The notes under the pieces: generated by a model
What the model saw: the letters and a program-made list of their open reading frames with translations, nothing else
Database searches by the model: none
What the model was told of the DNA's origin: nothing
DNA from: Rosenbergiella collisarenosi
Lineage (GTDB): Bacteria > Pseudomonadota > Gammaproteobacteria > Enterobacterales > Enterobacteriaceae
Direction of reading: 5' to 3'
NCBI RefSeq assembly: GCF_018494085.1
Contig: NZ_JABBFP010000008.1
Coordinates: 1-64,000, forward strand
DNA length: 64,000 nt
Program-made: the position numbers and the translations under genes
In this document: piece after piece, positions 37,600 through 49,499 of the stretch
How positions within the stretch are numbered: the first letter of the stretch is position 1
Layout of the letters: every line of letters begins with the position of its first letter

Positions 37600-38793
37600 A
37601 TGTTTGAATCCATTCCTGCTGCTGCGGCTGACCCTATTTTGGGCCTTGCCGATCTCTACAAAAATGATCTGCGTCCTAATAAAATTAATTTAGGGATTGG
37701 GGTATATAAAGACGAAACTGGCCTGACTCCCGTCATGGTCAGCGTTAAAAAAGCTGAACAGCAGCTACTCGAAACTGAAACCAGCAAAAACTATCTGAGC
37801 ATCGAAGGCAATGCGGCTTATGCTCTAGCTAGCCAACGCCTATTATTTGGCGCGGATAATCCGCTTTTGAACAGCGAGTGTCTGTATAGCGCGCAAACTC
37901 CGGGTGGTACGGGCGCATTACGCGTTGCTGCCGATTTTTTAGCGCAGCATACCGGCGCAAAACGTGTCTGGGTGAGTGACCCAAGCTGGCCTAATCACCA
38001 TAATATTTTTAGCGCCGCTGGCTTAGAGGTTCTGACCTATACGTATTATCAGCCAGAAACGCACACTCTCGACTTTAGTGCGATGCTCAGCGCCTTAGAC
38101 TCGGCACAAGCAGGCGATGTCGTTTTATTACATGGCTGCTGTCATAACCCTACCGGTATCGATCCAACTCTAGAGCAGTGGCAACAGCTTTCCGAACTTA
38201 TCCAGCGTAAATCACTCCTTCCGCTCTTCGATTTCGCCTATCAGGGATTAGGTAAAGGTTTGGATGACGATGCTCAAGGGCTACGTATCTTTGCCGAGTC
38301 GCACCCAGAATTTATCGTTTGTAGCTCTTATTCTAAGAATTTCGGCTTATACAATGAACGCACCGGGACTTTTACGCTCAAGGCCAGCCAGCCGCAGGCG
38401 GCGAGTGATACCTTCAGCCAAGTAAAAGCCGTTATTCGCGCTAACTACTCCAATCCGCCTTCCCACGGCGCGGCTATCGTATCAACGATCCTTAACGATC
38501 CCACGCTAAGAACGATGTGGGAACAAGAGCTATTGGACGTTCGTCAACGTATCCAACGTATGCGTCAACTTTTTGTGCAGACCCTACAAGAGAAAGGCGC
38601 TACGCAAGACTTCTCGTTTATTATTCGCCAGAACGGCATGTTTTCTTACAGCGGATTAACGCAACAACAGGTTCTGCGTTTGCGTGAAGACTATGCCATT
38701 TACGCGGTTGCCTCGGGCAGGATCAATATCGCGGGGATGACTCCAGAAAATATGTCTCGCCTCTGCGAGGCGATTATTAGCGTCATTCGCTAA
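37600..38793 (+). CDS. aspC: Aspartate aminotransferase
   Basis: PLP-dependent class I aminotransferase that interconverts aspartate/2-oxoglutarate and oxaloacetate/glutamate, and can make aromatic amino acids. ATG at 37600 gives 397 residues (E. coli 396) starting [50 protein letters not shown] and the PLP lysine in [15 protein letters not shown] are intact, as is the substrate arginine region near the end ([10 protein letters not shown]). It is convergent with gloC. Confidence 0.97.
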   Translation: MFESIPAAAADPILGLADLYKNDLRPNKINLGIGVYKDETGLTPVMVSVKKAEQQLLETETSKNYLSIEGNAAYALASQRLLFGADNPLLNSECLYSAQTPGGTGALRVAADFLAQHTGAKRVWVSDPSWPNHHNIFSAAGLEVLTYTYYQPETHTLDFSAMLSALDSAQAGDVVLLHGCCHNPTGIDPTLEQWQQLSELIQRKSLLPLFDFAYQGLGKGLDDDAQGLRIFAESHPEFIVCSSYSKNFGLYNERTGTFTLKASQPQAASDTFSQVKAVIRANYSNPPSHGAAIVSTILNDPTLRTMWEQELLDVRQRIQRMRQLFVQTLQEKGATQDFSFIIRQNGMFSYSGLTQQQVLRLREDYAIYAVASGRINIAGMTPENMSRLCEAIISVIR

Positions 38794-38803
38794 CCGATAA
38801 CTG

Positions 38804-38818
38804 CCCGGCTACGCCGGG
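38804..38818. terminator. Short hairpin between aspC and gloC
   Basis: CCCGGC pairs with GCCGGG around TAC between two convergent genes; flanking CTG/TAG bases could extend it partly. No T run follows, so it may act as a weak or Rho-assisted end. Confidence 0.4.
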
Positions 38819-38821
38819 TAG

Positions 38822-39463
38822 TCAATCACGCAGGAAGGGATTTGTTAAGCGCTCATGTCCCAATGTGGAACGAGGCCCGTGACCTGGGATAAACGTTACC
38901 TCATCCCCCAACGGCAATAATTTATGTTTAATGGCATCAATAAGCTGCTCGGCATTGCCGCGCGGAAAATCAGTGCGTCCGACCCCACCTTTAAAGATCA
39001 CATCCCCTGAGAACAGTATATTCTGCTCAGCTTCATAGAACACGATATGGCCGGGAGTATGCCCTGGACAATGTAAGACGCTAAATGTCAATGCGCCGAG
39101 TTCGACAGACTCGCCTTCGCGTAACCAGTGATCAGGGTAAAACACTGCGCAAGGCGGGAAACCGAACATTGCGCTCTGTTGAGGCAGGCTGTCGAAGAGA
39201 AAGCGGTCGTCAGTATGCGGCCCGATAAGAGGAACTTGCCAGCGATCGGCGAGTATTTTTGCAGCCCCTACGTGGTCTAAATGGCCATGGGTCAGTAAAA
39301 TTTTATCGACCTGCAAAGACTGTTGGCGCAAAACATCGCTAATTTTATCGGCATCGCCGCCTGGATCGATCAATGCGACCTTACCGGTTGCGGGACAAAC
39401 TACTATGCTGCAATTCTGCGAAAAAGCGGTGACGGGGATCTGTTGATGGACAAGACGACTCAT
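38822..39463 (-). CDS. gloC: Type II glyoxalase-like hydrolase GloC (YcbL)
   Basis: Metallo-beta-lactamase-fold hydrolase that cleaves S-lactoylglutathione in the methylglyoxal-detoxifying glyoxalase route. The 213-residue protein (E. coli 215) has the metal motif [12 protein letters not shown], the later ligand regions [30 protein letters not shown] and [12 protein letters not shown]. It lacks the C-terminal helical extension of GloB. It is kept although mgsA, the methylglyoxal-producing gene, is missing from its usual nearby locus. It starts 11 bases past the ycbK stop on the same strand. Confidence 0.93.
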   Translation of the reverse strand: MSRLVHQQIPVTAFSQNCSIVVCPATGKVALIDPGGDADKISDVLRQQSLQVDKILLTHGHLDHVGAAKILADRWQVPLIGPHTDDRFLFDSLPQQSAMFGFPPCAVFYPDHWLREGESVELGALTFSVLHCPGHTPGHIVFYEAEQNILFSGDVIFKGGVGRTDFPRGNAEQLIDAIKHKLLPLGDEVTFIPGHGPRSTLGHERLTNPFLRD

Positions 39464-39474
39464 TGACGCTCTCT

Positions 39475-40032
39475 TTATGACCAGTGTCGCACAGGACCGG
39501 TATCGATATGAACAAAATTACTCTTAGGATAGTATCCGACGCCCCCTGCACTCATTTTTAGTGCAGCTTTGCGCACATTATTCAGTGCAATGCCTTCGAT
39601 ATGAAAATCCATCGCTTGACCTAAGGTGTGATAGCTATGCTTCGCCACACCACTGTGCGCGCTTTTACCGCGTAAGTGGTTGTTGGTCGCGATACTACGA
39701 AAGCCGGAAACGAGTTGAATCGGTTGGCGAGTCTCTAACATCACTTGCAAGCGGTAAATATGCTCAAACAAATGAGGGTCGATGGCATGGATTTTTTCAG
39801 CGCGATAATCGCGGAAAAAATGGTTAAGTCTAGCCAGTTCACTAGGATTATAAGTCTTGCCGTTGAAAAATTCGGCTTTTAAGCTTTCCCCGGTATTGAT
39901 GTTATTCAACGTCAAAATTTTTGGTCGCGAGGTAGATAGTGAGGCTTGAGCGAAATGCGGTAGGCAAGAAAGTCCGGCCGCTGCTGAACCCAGCAAGAGC
40001 AATTTACGGCGATGTGAATCAATTTTTTCCAT
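39475..40032 (-). CDS. ycbK: Tat-exported DUF882 peptidase-like protein YcbK
   Basis: A 185-residue exported protein (E. coli 182) with a twin-arginine signal ([20 protein letters not shown], ending HFAQA) and a DUF882/M15-type domain. The zinc-site pattern reads [25 protein letters not shown] and [13 protein letters not shown], as in LAS-type D,D-peptidases that cut peptidoglycan stem peptides. The start at 40032 is by alignment; ATG at 40038 is also open. It lies between ldtD and gloC as in E. coli; both neighbours on this side act on the cell wall or periplasm. Confidence 0.9.
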   Translation of the reverse strand: MEKIDSHRRKLLLLGSAAAGLSCLPHFAQASLSTSRPKILTLNNINTGESLKAEFFNGKTYNPSELARLNHFFRDYRAEKIHAIDPHLFEHIYRLQVMLETRQPIQLVSGFRSIATNNHLRGKSAHSGVAKHSYHTLGQAMDFHIEGIALNNVRKAALKMSAGGVGYYPKSNFVHIDTGPVRHWS

Positions 40033-40150
40033 GGGCATGACATCCGCGAGGCAAAAGGACAAAAAAACAACAGGGGAACCATACCCAGAGTGTTGCTCTT
40101 CGTCAAGACGCAGACATGAGAACGATCAACTTAATTACACTTTGAAAGAC

Positions 40151-40178
40151 TATTAGCTGGCCAATAGGCCAGCTAATA
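40151..40178 (-). terminator. Hairpin after ldtD
   Basis: TATTAGCTGGCC and GGCCAGCTAATA form a perfect 12-base inverted repeat with an AATA loop, 7 bases past the ldtD stop. The following bases on this strand (GTCTTTC) make only a short U tract. Confidence 0.55.
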
Positions 40179-40184
40179 AGCAAT

Positions 40185-41969
40185 TTAGAGCAAGAACTTC
40201 TCGGCGTTACTGATAGAACTCCACCCTGCACGCGCGAGTTGATCATAATTATAGATGTCAGTTCTAAATTGCGCCTGCCCATCTTCGCTAACCCATGCCG
40301 TTAAGTAATAGAGGTTGACGGGAATACGATGGCGAATGGAGATAGGTCGAGTGGTACGGCTATCCAAGGTCGAACTTATACGGCTTTGATCCCAGCCTAC
40401 GTCCTTGAGCAATAACCCCGCTAGCTGAGCCGCTTTATTCACCCGTACACAGCCGGAGCTGATCGCTCGAATATCCTGCTGGAACAGGCCATGGTTTGGC
40501 GTGTCATGCAGGTAGATAGCATCAGAACTTGGCATATTGAACTTATAACGTCCTAACGAGTTTTGTGGTCCAGGCGCTTGCAGTACGCGATACGGGAACG
40601 CTGAGGCCGAAACGGTCTGCCAGTTGACGCTTGTCGGGTTCACCGCTGCCGCATCGGCTCCCCACCCTGAATAGAGCGTGAAGTTATGCTTAGCAAGATA
40701 ACTAGGGTCCTTGCGTAATTTCGGGACAAGATCTTCACGAATAAGGGTATTCGGCACCGTCCAAGTTGGATTGAGCACCACGCTATTCAGCGCACTGCGC
40801 ATCAGCGGCGTTTTACGACTCGGACGACCCACGATTACGCGGGATGACAAAATGGCTTTCCCCTCGACATAATAATTTAGCGAGTAGTTAGCAATATTTA
40901 CCATGATGCCATTGTGCATATCGTCCGGGAGCAGACGCAGACGCTGGATATTGAGTGCCAGTAATGTCGCACGTTGATGCGGCGTAATACTCAACCATTC
41001 GCGAGTCTTATAACCGATAATGCCATCGTCGGTCAGCCCCTGCCAGTGCTGAAAACGCTTCACCGCCGATACCAGCGCATCGGAGTAAATGTCCTCAGCG
41101 GGTCCACTGGCTACCGGTGAACGGCTACTGTCCGCAGTCGGTGATGGCGCAAGCATCCTTTGTGGTTGCGGCGCAGTCACCGCCTGCGTATCGGATGCGA
41201 CTGGCTGTGCGGGAGGTGGTGATGCAGGGATCGAGGCTTGTGCATCGGCTTCGCTTAGCCATCCCGCTCTGATTAACATTTGTCGTAATTGCGGTACGGC
41301 AGGATCACTCTCACCCGGTCGTATCGTCCGGTTTAATTCTAATTTTGGCCAGGGCTTGTTGTCCGCCAATAAAACGACCAGTGCTTTTTGCATCGGTCGA
41401 TATTGTGGGTGCTGGGGCTGTAAGCTCTCGATAAACGAACGCGTCGTGCCATGATTAACCGCTTGCAGCCATCGACTTACCAGGGCAGAACTTGGTGCAC
41501 TAAGGCGAGCTCCATTGGTCCCATAGAACCAACTCTCCCCTTGCGCAGGCGCAGCGTTGACAAATTGTAGGTAGCCTAATAGGGCGTCTGATAATACGAC
41601 TTCTCGCGCATCGTTCGTTAAGTCGTTTCGAGTTAATACCGAAAGCCAGCGCGTGAATTGTGGTTGTACACCTGATAGTGCCACTTCAGCAAGTTGCTGT
41701 TCGAAACTATGAATGGCTTCTTGATCAGTCCATAACGGTTGCTGATGAGTCTGACGGTATACCGAGGTGAGCAAACTCCCATAGTAAGGCGAAACACCCG
41801 CAGGAAACGCTTGATAGACCGAGGAAATACGCTGGCTAGGAGTATTAGTATGTGTGGTAGGTGAGCTCGTCTGTCCAGGAGCTGCCTGCGCCGCCCATGA
41901 ACTCCCGATCGCTAACGACATTCCGCCGAAGAGCAATACTGGTTTGAGTTGAAAACACTTTAGAAACAT
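40185..41969 (-). CDS. ldtD: L,D-transpeptidase LdtD (YcbB)
   Basis: Periplasmic enzyme that forms 3-3 cross-links between meso-diaminopimelate residues and rescues cells under beta-lactam or outer-membrane stress. ATG at 41969 follows AAGGAG by 6 bases and gives 594 residues (E. coli 615). It has a signal peptide, an N-terminal scaffold region (about 30-230), a peptidoglycan-binding domain (RFQHWQGLTDDGIIGYKTRE) and a YkuD catalytic domain with YLHDTPN and the cysteine in SSGCVRVNKAA. Between about residues 235 and 290 lies a Pro/Ala/Ser-rich linker (PASPPPAQPVAS and similar), less conserved than the flanks. Confidence 0.94.
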   Translation of the reverse strand: MFLKCFQLKPVLLFGGMSLAIGSSWAAQAAPGQTSSPTTHTNTPSQRISSVYQAFPAGVSPYYGSLLTSVYRQTHQQPLWTDQEAIHSFEQQLAEVALSGVQPQFTRWLSVLTRNDLTNDAREVVLSDALLGYLQFVNAAPAQGESWFYGTNGARLSAPSSALVSRWLQAVNHGTTRSFIESLQPQHPQYRPMQKALVVLLADNKPWPKLELNRTIRPGESDPAVPQLRQMLIRAGWLSEADAQASIPASPPPAQPVASDTQAVTAPQPQRMLAPSPTADSSRSPVASGPAEDIYSDALVSAVKRFQHWQGLTDDGIIGYKTREWLSITPHQRATLLALNIQRLRLLPDDMHNGIMVNIANYSLNYYVEGKAILSSRVIVGRPSRKTPLMRSALNSVVLNPTWTVPNTLIREDLVPKLRKDPSYLAKHNFTLYSGWGADAAAVNPTSVNWQTVSASAFPYRVLQAPGPQNSLGRYKFNMPSSDAIYLHDTPNHGLFQQDIRAISSGCVRVNKAAQLAGLLLKDVGWDQSRISSTLDSRTTRPISIRHRIPVNLYYLTAWVSEDGQAQFRTDIYNYDQLARAGWSSISNAEKFLL

Positions 41970-42046
41970 CCCTGACTCCTTACCTTGTTTAGACACGCAC
42001 CAAAAAGTTCAATGTTTTTTATTATTTTCTTCTCATGAGTGTAAAC

Positions 42047-42081
42047 GAAAAAACGACATTTGTTAGTAACAAATGTCGTTT
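42047..42081 (-). terminator. Terminator of the mukFEB operon
   Basis: AAACGACATTTGTTA and TAACAAATGTCGTTT are a perfect 15-base inverted repeat around one base. On the mukB strand they are followed by TTTTCG, giving a run of about six U residues. It lies 31 bases past the mukB stop. Confidence 0.88.
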
Positions 42082-42111
42082 AATAGTTAAGTATCGAAAA
42101 GCAGTCTGGCT

Positions 42112-45100
42112 TTACGTCTGATCGCTATCTATAGTGACCGCTGGCTGTTGAGGGGGATTTTCTGGTGAAAACCCTTTCAATCCAACCACATGCACATGCT
42201 CAATATCGTTAACCACTTTACGCATCAGCTTATAGGTGGTGCCTTTTTCCGGGCTGATATTTTCAGGGGCCGCGATCACCAGTTGCATTTCCAACCGTTC
42301 ACATAACTCAAAGAGCGTAGCAATGGAGCGCGCATCGAGCCGCGCCGCCTCATCGAGGAACAGTAAGCGACAAGGAGAGATATCCTTCCCTCTTAACCGG
42401 CGAGATTCATCTTCCCAGCTCTGAACGACCATTACCAAGATAGACATACCAGTACCGATCGCCTCGCCCGTCGATAGCGCGCCACTTTCTGCCCGTAACC
42501 AGCCATCCGATCCCCGGTTGACTTCGACTTCCATCTCCAGGTAGTTACGGTAATCCAGTAATTCTTCCCCGATCACCTGTGCAGTCCGGCTGCCAAGATC
42601 GATATGCGGGTTAAGGCGTTGATAGAGTTTTGCTAAGGCCTCAGAGAAGGTCAGGCGTTGGCTATTAAATAAATCCTGGTGCTGCTCATGGTCCTGGGCA
42701 AGCGTCTCCAGCAGGATGGAGTGGGCTTCACGGACATTAACATTTAACCGTACGCTATTGACCTGTCCGAATTTAACCGCTTGTAACCCTTGGTTTAGCT
42801 GGCGAATACGCGTCTGTTCGCGCTGGATTGTTTTGCGGATAATATTCGCTGCACTGCGCGCGCTGATCGCAAGCGTCTGCTCGCGTGAGGTCAGCTCCTC
42901 CGTGAGACGATTAAGTTCGATCTCCATCTGTTCGATAGCTTCGATCGGGTCGTCGGTACGGATGATATCTTGGCGAATACGCTCACGAAGGTGCTGATAG
43001 ACTGCAATAAAGAAGCGCACTTTACGCTCTGGATAACGTGGCTCTTCCGACAGGCGTAACACGTCACGCAAGTGCTCGTTGTCCGCCACCGCGAGACGTA
43101 GCGCACCAAGCGCCTTATCCGACATCGAACGTAGCTCGTCGCCCCCTAGATACGCCAACTCTCGACGGTGAAGACGACGCTCCAAGCCGTTCTCTTTGAC
43201 TAAGCGTAGAACCGTGCACCATCCAGTCTTGGCGGTCACCACTTGGTTACGGCTCTGTCCATAGTCACGCTCTACCTTACGTAGGCGTTTTTGCAGGCTG
43301 TCCATTTCCGCTTCGCAGAATGTCAGTTGTTTTTCTAACTGATGGCGACGCGCGCGGTTGTGGCTAAGTTGATGATAGAGCGAGTCGCGTAACGCTTTGA
43401 CTTGTAGCTCGGCATGGGGATCGGCTTTCGCGCCAAGCGCTTGCATCTCTTGCTGCAATTCTGACAGCATATCGCGCTTCGCGTCGTAGGCACTTTTCAG
43501 CGAGGCCAACAGCTGGCTACTTTGGGTTAATTGCTGCTGATGTTGACGCAGACGATCACGCAACTGCGCACGTTCGCTTTCCGCGTGCTCTAGCTGCTTG
43601 CGAAGTTTCTGTGTCAGATCGCTATTACCATCCAGCATCCCTTCTGCTTCAGCGTAATTGAAGTGCGCCCGACGCTGCACGACTTCGGTAAGCGTAAAGG
43701 CTTGCTGGCGATAGTCACGCTGGCGCTGCTGCGCAGTATGATAATCCTCTTGCAGCTGCTGATGCTGCTCAGGATCACTTTGCAGCACCGCGATCATTGG
43801 CTCCAGCTTAGCGAGCTTCTGACCAAATTGATGCAGGAACCGAGCGGCCTCTTGTGCTTCTTCGACCTGTTCGCGCAGCTCGTCGCAGCGATCGCTTAAT
43901 GTATCGTCTAAGAGTAAATTAACGCGCGGCAGTAAGCGGTTTAATTGTGCTACCCCTTCACGCGCCATTTCAAACTGTTGACGCTGCTGTTGCGTATTCG
44001 CTTCATGGTTCGCCACCGCACGCTCAATATCGGTACGACGCGTCGTCAGCTGGCGGATCTGGGCTTCAGGATCCTCCTCAAAGGCAATCGCGAGGTGGCT
44101 ACCAATGAAACGACTGAAAGATTGATGTAGCCGCTGCGTCTTCTGCACGTCGAAGGAGAGCGTCGCGTATTTTTCGCTCAACACCTCCCGCTCCTTAGAG
44201 AGCAGTTCGAGTTGATTCTCGCGCGCAGCGCGGCCAAAGAGTGGCACTTTCGGGAAGCGTGAGTAACGCCACTGACGATCGGCGATTTTGACGACGACCG
44301 CCTGATTTAGCTCTTCGACACTAAAGACGCTATCGTCGAAGGATTGTGGGTCCCCTTCGATTAAATAGAGGTCTTCCGGACAGTCTTCTAAATCGGCTAA
44401 CAGGGCTTGAACCGGCGCGAGCTCAGGTACCACGATCGCGTGCCGTGAAGGACCGTATAGCGCTGAGAAATAAGGCGCGTCTTCCAAGGTCACATCGTCG
44501 TAAATCTCTGAAAGCAGCACCCCACCAAATTTCTCAGCGAGATGGTTTAAGCGGCTATCTTCTGCACCGCCGGGCTGGCTCAAGCGTTCAATTTGCTGCT
44601 CGACTTGACGTCTGCGGCTCGCCACTTCATCACGTTCGACGGTAGTTTCCCGCTCACGCTCAAGCAGGTATTGCATATACTCGGTGACCTGACTGCTTTG
44701 CGTAAAGAGCTGGCCGGTCTGTTCGCTTAGCTGAGTCAAGATCTCCTGAGCCGCTAACCAGTGCGGCGCACGATTGGTCAGCGCGCTGATTTTCTCACGG
44801 ATCTGATCCAACGTTTGGCGATGAAGTAGGCGCTGCTCACTCGCTTCGTCCACCCCTGCACCGAGCTGTTCGATACGCGCTTCATATTCGCGGTGGAGAT
44901 CTTCCAGATCGTCTGCCTCGAACTCCTGACCTTGACGCTTACAGAATTCCGCTAGTAGTCGCTCAGCATCGTGCTGCTCGCGTAAACGCTGTTCGAGTTC
45001 TGAAAGACGTAAGCGTAAGCCTGGTAGCTGATCCGCAAGATGGCGCTGCTGCTGTGCCTCACGGAGTGCTTCTCGACCAACCTGCCAAGCGTCTCCACGA

Positions 45101-46569
45101 TTCACAGGACCGCTGATCTGTTGAACCAGCTCTAAAGCTTGGTTAAATTGGCTATGAGCCGCCTGTGCCATGCTGAGCTTTTGTTCAAGATTCAGTAATA
45201 GCTCAGTCGCCTCCTCATCGCGGGCTTGAAAACGCGCCTGCCACTCTGCGGCGTTCTCAGGAGCGAGGTCGTCAAGATGACAGACGTCTTTCGCTCGCTG
45301 TAGCGCTTTCACGGCTTGTTGATATTGTATGGCTCGCGTTTGCTGTACATCCAGCGCTTGCTGGAAATTCGCCAGCTGGCTTTTTAGTTCGTCAACCTCG
45401 ACTTCAGATGCCTCGACGTCGGCCTGCTGCGCTTCGTTGATCTCTTGCGCTTCAGCCACCACCTCGTGCTGCTCTTCTAGGCGGTAGGAAAGCTCTTCGA
45501 TCTCGTTCTCGTAACGCTCGATCTTTTCCTGCTGGCGGACGGCGTTCTGTACCACGGTAAGATGGTCGCTGGCCGCTTGGTATTCACCTTCTAGGTCCCC
45601 TTCCGCGCCAACATGTTCCGCAAGCTCGCGCGCCATTTCGACATGTCGGAACTGTTCGGTCTTGAGCTGATGACGGCCGCTTAATAACTCCTGACGTAGC
45701 GCAATCGCCCCGTCCAAATTAATACGACGATCGTTAGCATGCCGCATATAGTCGGAGGCAACGTACTGTGTCGATTCCGTGATCAGATGTTTAAAGAGGC
45801 TGCGATCAGCTTGCGTGACGCGAATGGCTTCGAGCGTCATCCGGTTTTCGCGTAACGCCCCTTCCATATCTTGGAAGGCCTTACGCACACCGCCGTTTTC
45901 CGGTAATAAGTAGTCACGTAGGGAGCGGGTGATGGTACTCGAGATCCCGCCGTATAATGAGGCTTCAATCAATCGATAGAACTTACTCCGATCACTTTGA
46001 CTTCTTAATCGGCGAGGAACGATGCCGTGATCGAACATCATGCTGTGATAGTCGGTGACCGAGCTATATGCCTTAAAGCTCATAATCTCTTGTGCGTCTA
46101 ATCGCTCTTTGACTTCGCTAAGCGGGCGCACCTTGGCTTGACGACTATTCAACACTTCCGTTAACAGGTCAGTCGGCAGCGTGTCTTCCGGCACATCGTG
46201 GATGCTAAACGGTTTAATATCGACTTTCTTGTCACGCCCTGCAACTTGTTGCAGGCGAACGCCGACCAGCGAGCGTTGTCCGCGGGAGTTGACGACATCG
46301 AGTGCGGCATAGCAAACCCCAGGGCGAAGCTTACCGTGTAGGCCTTTATCTCGCGAACCACTGGTTGCACCGGCTTCTGTGGTGTTACGAAAGTGAAGCA
46401 GGGTCAGATCGGGGATCAATGCGGTGATAAATGCCGCCATCGTCGTCGATTTACCGGCACCATTACCGCCCGATAAGGTCGTTACCAGTTCATCTAAGTC
46501 AAAGGTCCTGGCAAAAAAACCGTTCCAGTTAATTAGGGTAAGCGAACGAAACTTTCCACGTTCAATCAT
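42112..46569 (-). CDS. mukB: Chromosome partition protein MukB (condensin SMC subunit)
   Basis: SMC-like ATPase of the MukBEF condensin that compacts and segregates the chromosome. The 1485-residue chain (E. coli 1486) has Walker [15 protein letters not shown] near residue 34, two long coiled coils flanking a central hinge (about 650-780), the C-terminal signature [18 protein letters not shown] and Walker [16 protein letters not shown] charged, acidic tail follows. Its ATG overlaps the mukE stop by 4 bases, so translation is coupled. In E. coli the hinge binds topoisomerase IV and MatP excludes MukBEF from Ter; matP is also in this window. Confidence 0.98.
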   Translation of the reverse strand: MIERGKFRSLTLINWNGFFARTFDLDELVTTLSGGNGAGKSTTMAAFITALIPDLTLLHFRNTTEAGATSGSRDKGLHGKLRPGVCYAALDVVNSRGQRSLVGVRLQQVAGRDKKVDIKPFSIHDVPEDTLPTDLLTEVLNSRQAKVRPLSEVKERLDAQEIMSFKAYSSVTDYHSMMFDHGIVPRRLRSQSDRSKFYRLIEASLYGGISSTITRSLRDYLLPENGGVRKAFQDMEGALRENRMTLEAIRVTQADRSLFKHLITESTQYVASDYMRHANDRRINLDGAIALRQELLSGRHQLKTEQFRHVEMARELAEHVGAEGDLEGEYQAASDHLTVVQNAVRQQEKIERYENEIEELSYRLEEQHEVVAEAQEINEAQQADVEASEVEVDELKSQLANFQQALDVQQTRAIQYQQAVKALQRAKDVCHLDDLAPENAAEWQARFQARDEEATELLLNLEQKLSMAQAAHSQFNQALELVQQISGPVNRGDAWQVGREALREAQQQRHLADQLPGLRLRLSELEQRLREQHDAERLLAEFCKRQGQEFEADDLEDLHREYEARIEQLGAGVDEASEQRLLHRQTLDQIREKISALTNRAPHWLAAQEILTQLSEQTGQLFTQSSQVTEYMQYLLERERETTVERDEVASRRRQVEQQIERLSQPGGAEDSRLNHLAEKFGGVLLSEIYDDVTLEDAPYFSALYGPSRHAIVVPELAPVQALLADLEDCPEDLYLIEGDPQSFDDSVFSVEELNQAVVVKIADRQWRYSRFPKVPLFGRAARENQLELLSKEREVLSEKYATLSFDVQKTQRLHQSFSRFIGSHLAIAFEEDPEAQIRQLTTRRTDIERAVANHEANTQQQRQQFEMAREGVAQLNRLLPRVNLLLDDTLSDRCDELREQVEEAQEAARFLHQFGQKLAKLEPMIAVLQSDPEQHQQLQEDYHTAQQRQRDYRQQAFTLTEVVQRRAHFNYAEAEGMLDGNSDLTQKLRKQLEHAESERAQLRDRLRQHQQQLTQSSQLLASLKSAYDAKRDMLSELQQEMQALGAKADPHAELQVKALRDSLYHQLSHNRARRHQLEKQLTFCEAEMDSLQKRLRKVERDYGQSRNQVVTAKTGWCTVLRLVKENGLERRLHRRELAYLGGDELRSMSDKALGALRLAVADNEHLRDVLRLSEEPRYPERKVRFFIAVYQHLRERIRQDIIRTDDPIEAIEQMEIELNRLTEELTSREQTLAISARSAANIIRKTIQREQTRIRQLNQGLQAVKFGQVNSVRLNVNVREAHSILLETLAQDHEQHQDLFNSQRLTFSEALAKLYQRLNPHIDLGSRTAQVIGEELLDYRNYLEMEVEVNRGSDGWLRAESGALSTGEAIGTGMSILVMVVQSWEDESRRLRGKDISPCRLLFLDEAARLDARSIATLFELCERLEMQLVIAAPENISPEKGTTYKLMRKVVNDIEHVHVVGLKGFSPENPPQQPAVTIDSDQT

Positions 46570-47291
46570 GCGTCATCACCTTCTTGTAGCCCCTCGGCTG
46601 CGTCATCATTTGCACTGTCTTGTTCTTCTTCAGTGAGGGCGGCACGGGTTTCGAGATCGACCGCCTCCCCATCACGAATCAAACGTAGCTGCGCTTCGCG
46701 TGGATCGTCGCCGCTACGCACCTCGGCACCGAAGCGAAATACAGACTCTTTAATCCTAAATTTACTGCTGTCATTCGCCATAAACCAGACCATGCCTAAG
46801 CGACGAAGGCGGTTTAAGGAGGAGCGTACCTTATCGAGAAGTTTGGCTCTGTCGATATCGGAGCCGGTGGAGCGTTGATTAACGAAACGCAGTAGCTTGC
46901 TTTCGTCTGCCAAACTGAGCAACTCGTCATACAATTCTTGGAAGGTAAAAATTCCTTCGTTCGCAAGCCGTTCCGGGCTGAGGTAGAGGTAGCAGAGGAT
47001 TTTGCCGACCATCATATCCAACTCTGAGAGTACCGAACGCGCAATTAGGGTCGTCGAACGGGGACGTAGATAAAAGAAGCCTTCCGGTGCGCGAACTAAC
47101 TCCACATGATAGCGAGCGTAAAATTCCGCGAGCTCGTGCTCAAAGTCCATCAACAACGCATGTTGATCAAGATCCTCAAGACTAATATGGCGACCGGCGC
47201 GCAGTTGGCTGTCTAAGGCTGGAAATAATGGGTTAGCGAGCGCCTGTGCCAATTTGACTGGCATCACTTGTTCAATATTTGTCGATGACAT
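46566..47291 (-). CDS. mukE: Chromosome partition protein MukE
   Basis: Winged-helix (kite) subunit of MukBEF that binds MukF and DNA. The start at 47291 ([15 protein letters not shown]) matches E. coli and gives 241 residues against 234; the extra length is in an acidic C-terminal tail ([20 protein letters not shown]). [37 protein letters not shown] and [13 protein letters not shown] are conserved. It overlaps the mukF 3' end by 20 bases. Confidence 0.96.
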   Translation of the reverse strand: MSSTNIEQVMPVKLAQALANPLFPALDSQLRAGRHISLEDLDQHALLMDFEHELAEFYARYHVELVRAPEGFFYLRPRSTTLIARSVLSELDMMVGKILCYLYLSPERLANEGIFTFQELYDELLSLADESKLLRFVNQRSTGSDIDRAKLLDKVRSSLNRLRRLGMVWFMANDSSKFRIKESVFRFGAEVRSGDDPREAQLRLIRDGEAVDLETRAALTEEEQDSANDDAAEGLQEGDDA

Positions 47292-48594
47292 GTGCCTGCA
47301 CCTTAGCTCCATATTCGTTAATAGTTTGCCATTCAGCAGGAAGCCCTGCTAAATCGGCTTCAGAAACACCCAGCTGCACCGCTTGGTCGACGACGATTCG
47401 TGCCAGATCAAAATGGCGGGCGCGTGGGTATTGTGCGAGATAAAGCCTCATGACGTCGGCAAGATTAAGCGGTTGCCCGTCACGTTGGTAAGCCTGCAAG
47501 GCGTGCTCTATCATCGCGGCAAGTTGTTCGCGTATTTCATTAAACTCTTCAAATTCCAGCTCAGGAGGGAGTTCGCCCATCACGTCATCGTTACGCAGGG
47601 TCATCTCATCGTCGCGCGTATCGTAAAGGCGCTCTGCGCTACTGTGGGTTAACGCCCAAGGCGCGTCGAAATAGTTCTGCACCGACTGCCGTAAGCGTTG
47701 AGCAAAAACCCGGTTTTTATCGAGATCGATGGCGGTACGGATAAACTTGTGGACGTGGCGGTCGTAGCCTATCCATAAGTCTATCGCCTGTTGGCCCCAA
47801 CTGATGATGCGATCGAGTTTATGTTGTAGTTCGAAGACAAGCTTATCGATATAGGCCAGGTCAGGAATACCATAAATCGACTCTTGTATCACCAGCAAAT
47901 GAGTCTGCAGTGTGTCCCCTGCGGCCTCCAAGGTATCTTGTAATTCCCGCAGCGTGCCCGAAGTCTCGGAGAGTAAGACCTCACAACTGGAGATAGCCGC
48001 TCGCCAGTCTTTATTTAATAGATCGGCGATCTCTTGCTTGATTTGCTGCTGCTGCTCGTCCATCTGCCGCTGTGTCAGGTCGATACTATCGAAGATCTCG
48101 GCGACCGAATACTTAAGCGGTGCGAAGACATTGCGATGCCAATGAAACTGGTCGCCATCTTGGTGGGCATCATCCGCGGCACGCTTTAGTTCGTTACCGA
48201 CAATCGAGAGCTGCATCGATAGACGTAAGGTAGAAAATTCTTTTTGTCGGACGTAGTAATCAGTGATGCCAATCGCCAAAGGGGTGAGGCGATAGATCGC
48301 ATAGCCTTCCGCTTGCTCTGAGGTAAAGCGGTTAAGGATGCGCTGTTTAACCATGTCATTAATCGCATTATTCCCGCGCAGATCTACCGTCTCCGGGCTT
48401 TGCTCAAAGACCGCACTTACGTGCTTAAAGGCATCTAAAAGTTCGGATTCGGTGAGCTCACCTTCAACTCGCTCACCATTGAGCGTCGCGATTGCCAGCA
48501 GAAACGCTAATCGCTCTACAGGCAGAGAGATAGCAAAGTCACTTTTACGGGCCCACGACACTAATTCAGGTATGGTCTGGGTATAATCACTCAT
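47272..48594 (-). CDS. mukF: Chromosome partition protein MukF (kleisin)
   Basis: Kleisin subunit that bridges the MukB heads and dimerises. It has 440 residues, the E. coli length. An N-terminal winged-helix dimerisation domain ([19 protein letters not shown]) is followed by a helical middle domain (about 120-330) with [20 protein letters not shown], an acidic linker ([14 protein letters not shown]) and a C-terminal winged helix that binds the MukB cap. Its start overlaps the cmoM stop by 4 bases; cmoM-mukF-mukE-mukB form one overlapping operon. Confidence 0.97.
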   Translation of the reverse strand: MSDYTQTIPELVSWARKSDFAISLPVERLAFLLAIATLNGERVEGELTESELLDAFKHVSAVFEQSPETVDLRGNNAINDMVKQRILNRFTSEQAEGYAIYRLTPLAIGITDYYVRQKEFSTLRLSMQLSIVGNELKRAADDAHQDGDQFHWHRNVFAPLKYSVAEIFDSIDLTQRQMDEQQQQIKQEIADLLNKDWRAAISSCEVLLSETSGTLRELQDTLEAAGDTLQTHLLVIQESIYGIPDLAYIDKLVFELQHKLDRIISWGQQAIDLWIGYDRHVHKFIRTAIDLDKNRVFAQRLRQSVQNYFDAPWALTHSSAERLYDTRDDEMTLRNDDVMGELPPELEFEEFNEIREQLAAMIEHALQAYQRDGQPLNLADVMRLYLAQYPRARHFDLARIVVDQAVQLGVSEADLAGLPAEWQTINEYGAKVQAHVIDKY

Positions 48595-49376
48595 AGCTCA
48601 TCCTTTATTGCGGGCTTACGTGCCGTGACGTGAATGTAACGCCCTAAACTCATAAAAGGTTCCTGACGACAGTAACGCCGTTCCATTTCTATAATCCCCT
48701 CTTCGCCATTGGCCGAAGGCGGAAGATCGCGGATGAAGTCACTAAAAACACGGATCCCTGCTTTGTCTTCAATTTGGAAACCAACGTTACGCAGCCATTG
48801 GTCAACCTCTGCAGGGTCTCTCGGATAATCGGGTGAAAGCGTTTTTTTCTTCCGCTTCTTCATGTGTGCTTTGAGGTAGCCGAAGTTCCCTAAGGTTAAA
48901 TTCTGCAGCGTTAGGCCATGAAGATTGTAAAACATCAATGATAACACGCCGCCCGGTGATAGGGTGTCGAATAAAGCAGCGAGCGTTTTCTCCGGCTCAG
49001 CCACCCATTCCAGTACGGCATGGAATAAGACTAGATCGACCGGCTGCTCTAACTGTTCACCTATCTGCTGAGCGCTCGTCTGAATGAACGTCATCTGCGT
49101 GGCTACGCCCTGTTGTTGTGCGTGCTGCGTGGCGCGCTGTAGCATTTGCTCGGAGACATCACATAAGGTTACCTGATGCCCACGCTCGGCTAATCCGGCT
49201 GAAATCTGTCCGATACCGCCCCCTGCATCAAGGATCGTTAACGGAGCGTTAGGGAACGTCGCAAGGATCTTTTCCAGCTCTTCCCACAGAATAATCTGTC
49301 GTATGCGCCCCTTAAGGGTGCCATAGATGTTTTGGGCGAAGCGTTCGGCCAAATCATCAAAGTTTCGATCCATCAT
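48591..49376 (-). CDS. cmoM: tRNA 5-carboxymethoxyuridine methyltransferase CmoM
   Basis: SAM-dependent enzyme (formerly SmtA) that methylates cmo5U34 to mcmo5U34 in some tRNAs. ATG at 49376 lies 9 bases after GGAG and gives 261 residues, the E. coli length; an adjacent ATG at 49373 is possible. The SAM motif is [53 protein letters not shown] and [20 protein letters not shown] are conserved. It heads the mukFEB operon and is divergent from elyC. Confidence 0.95.
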   Translation of the reverse strand: MMDRNFDDLAERFAQNIYGTLKGRIRQIILWEELEKILATFPNAPLTILDAGGGIGQISAGLAERGHQVTLCDVSEQMLQRATQHAQQQGVATQMTFIQTSAQQIGEQLEQPVDLVLFHAVLEWVAEPEKTLAALFDTLSPGGVLSLMFYNLHGLTLQNLTLGNFGYLKAHMKKRKKKTLSPDYPRDPAEVDQWLRNVGFQIEDKAGIRVFSDFIRDLPPSANGEEGIIEMERRYCRQEPFMSLGRYIHVTARKPAIKDEL

Positions 49377-49499
49377 ACTGGTACTCCGCATTAACGACAG
49401 AAGAAATATGCTATTTTGTCACAGCTCTAGGATGAATGGAGCTATTCCCTGCAGAATCCGGTGCTGGGTGCTGTTTTTTCGTTCAATTCGGTGCTAACT

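Noticed and set aside
41089-41454. 121-codon open frame antisense to ldtD
   Set aside because: Its Gly/Ala/Cys-rich product is the mirror of the Pro/Ala-rich linker of LdtD; not a gene.
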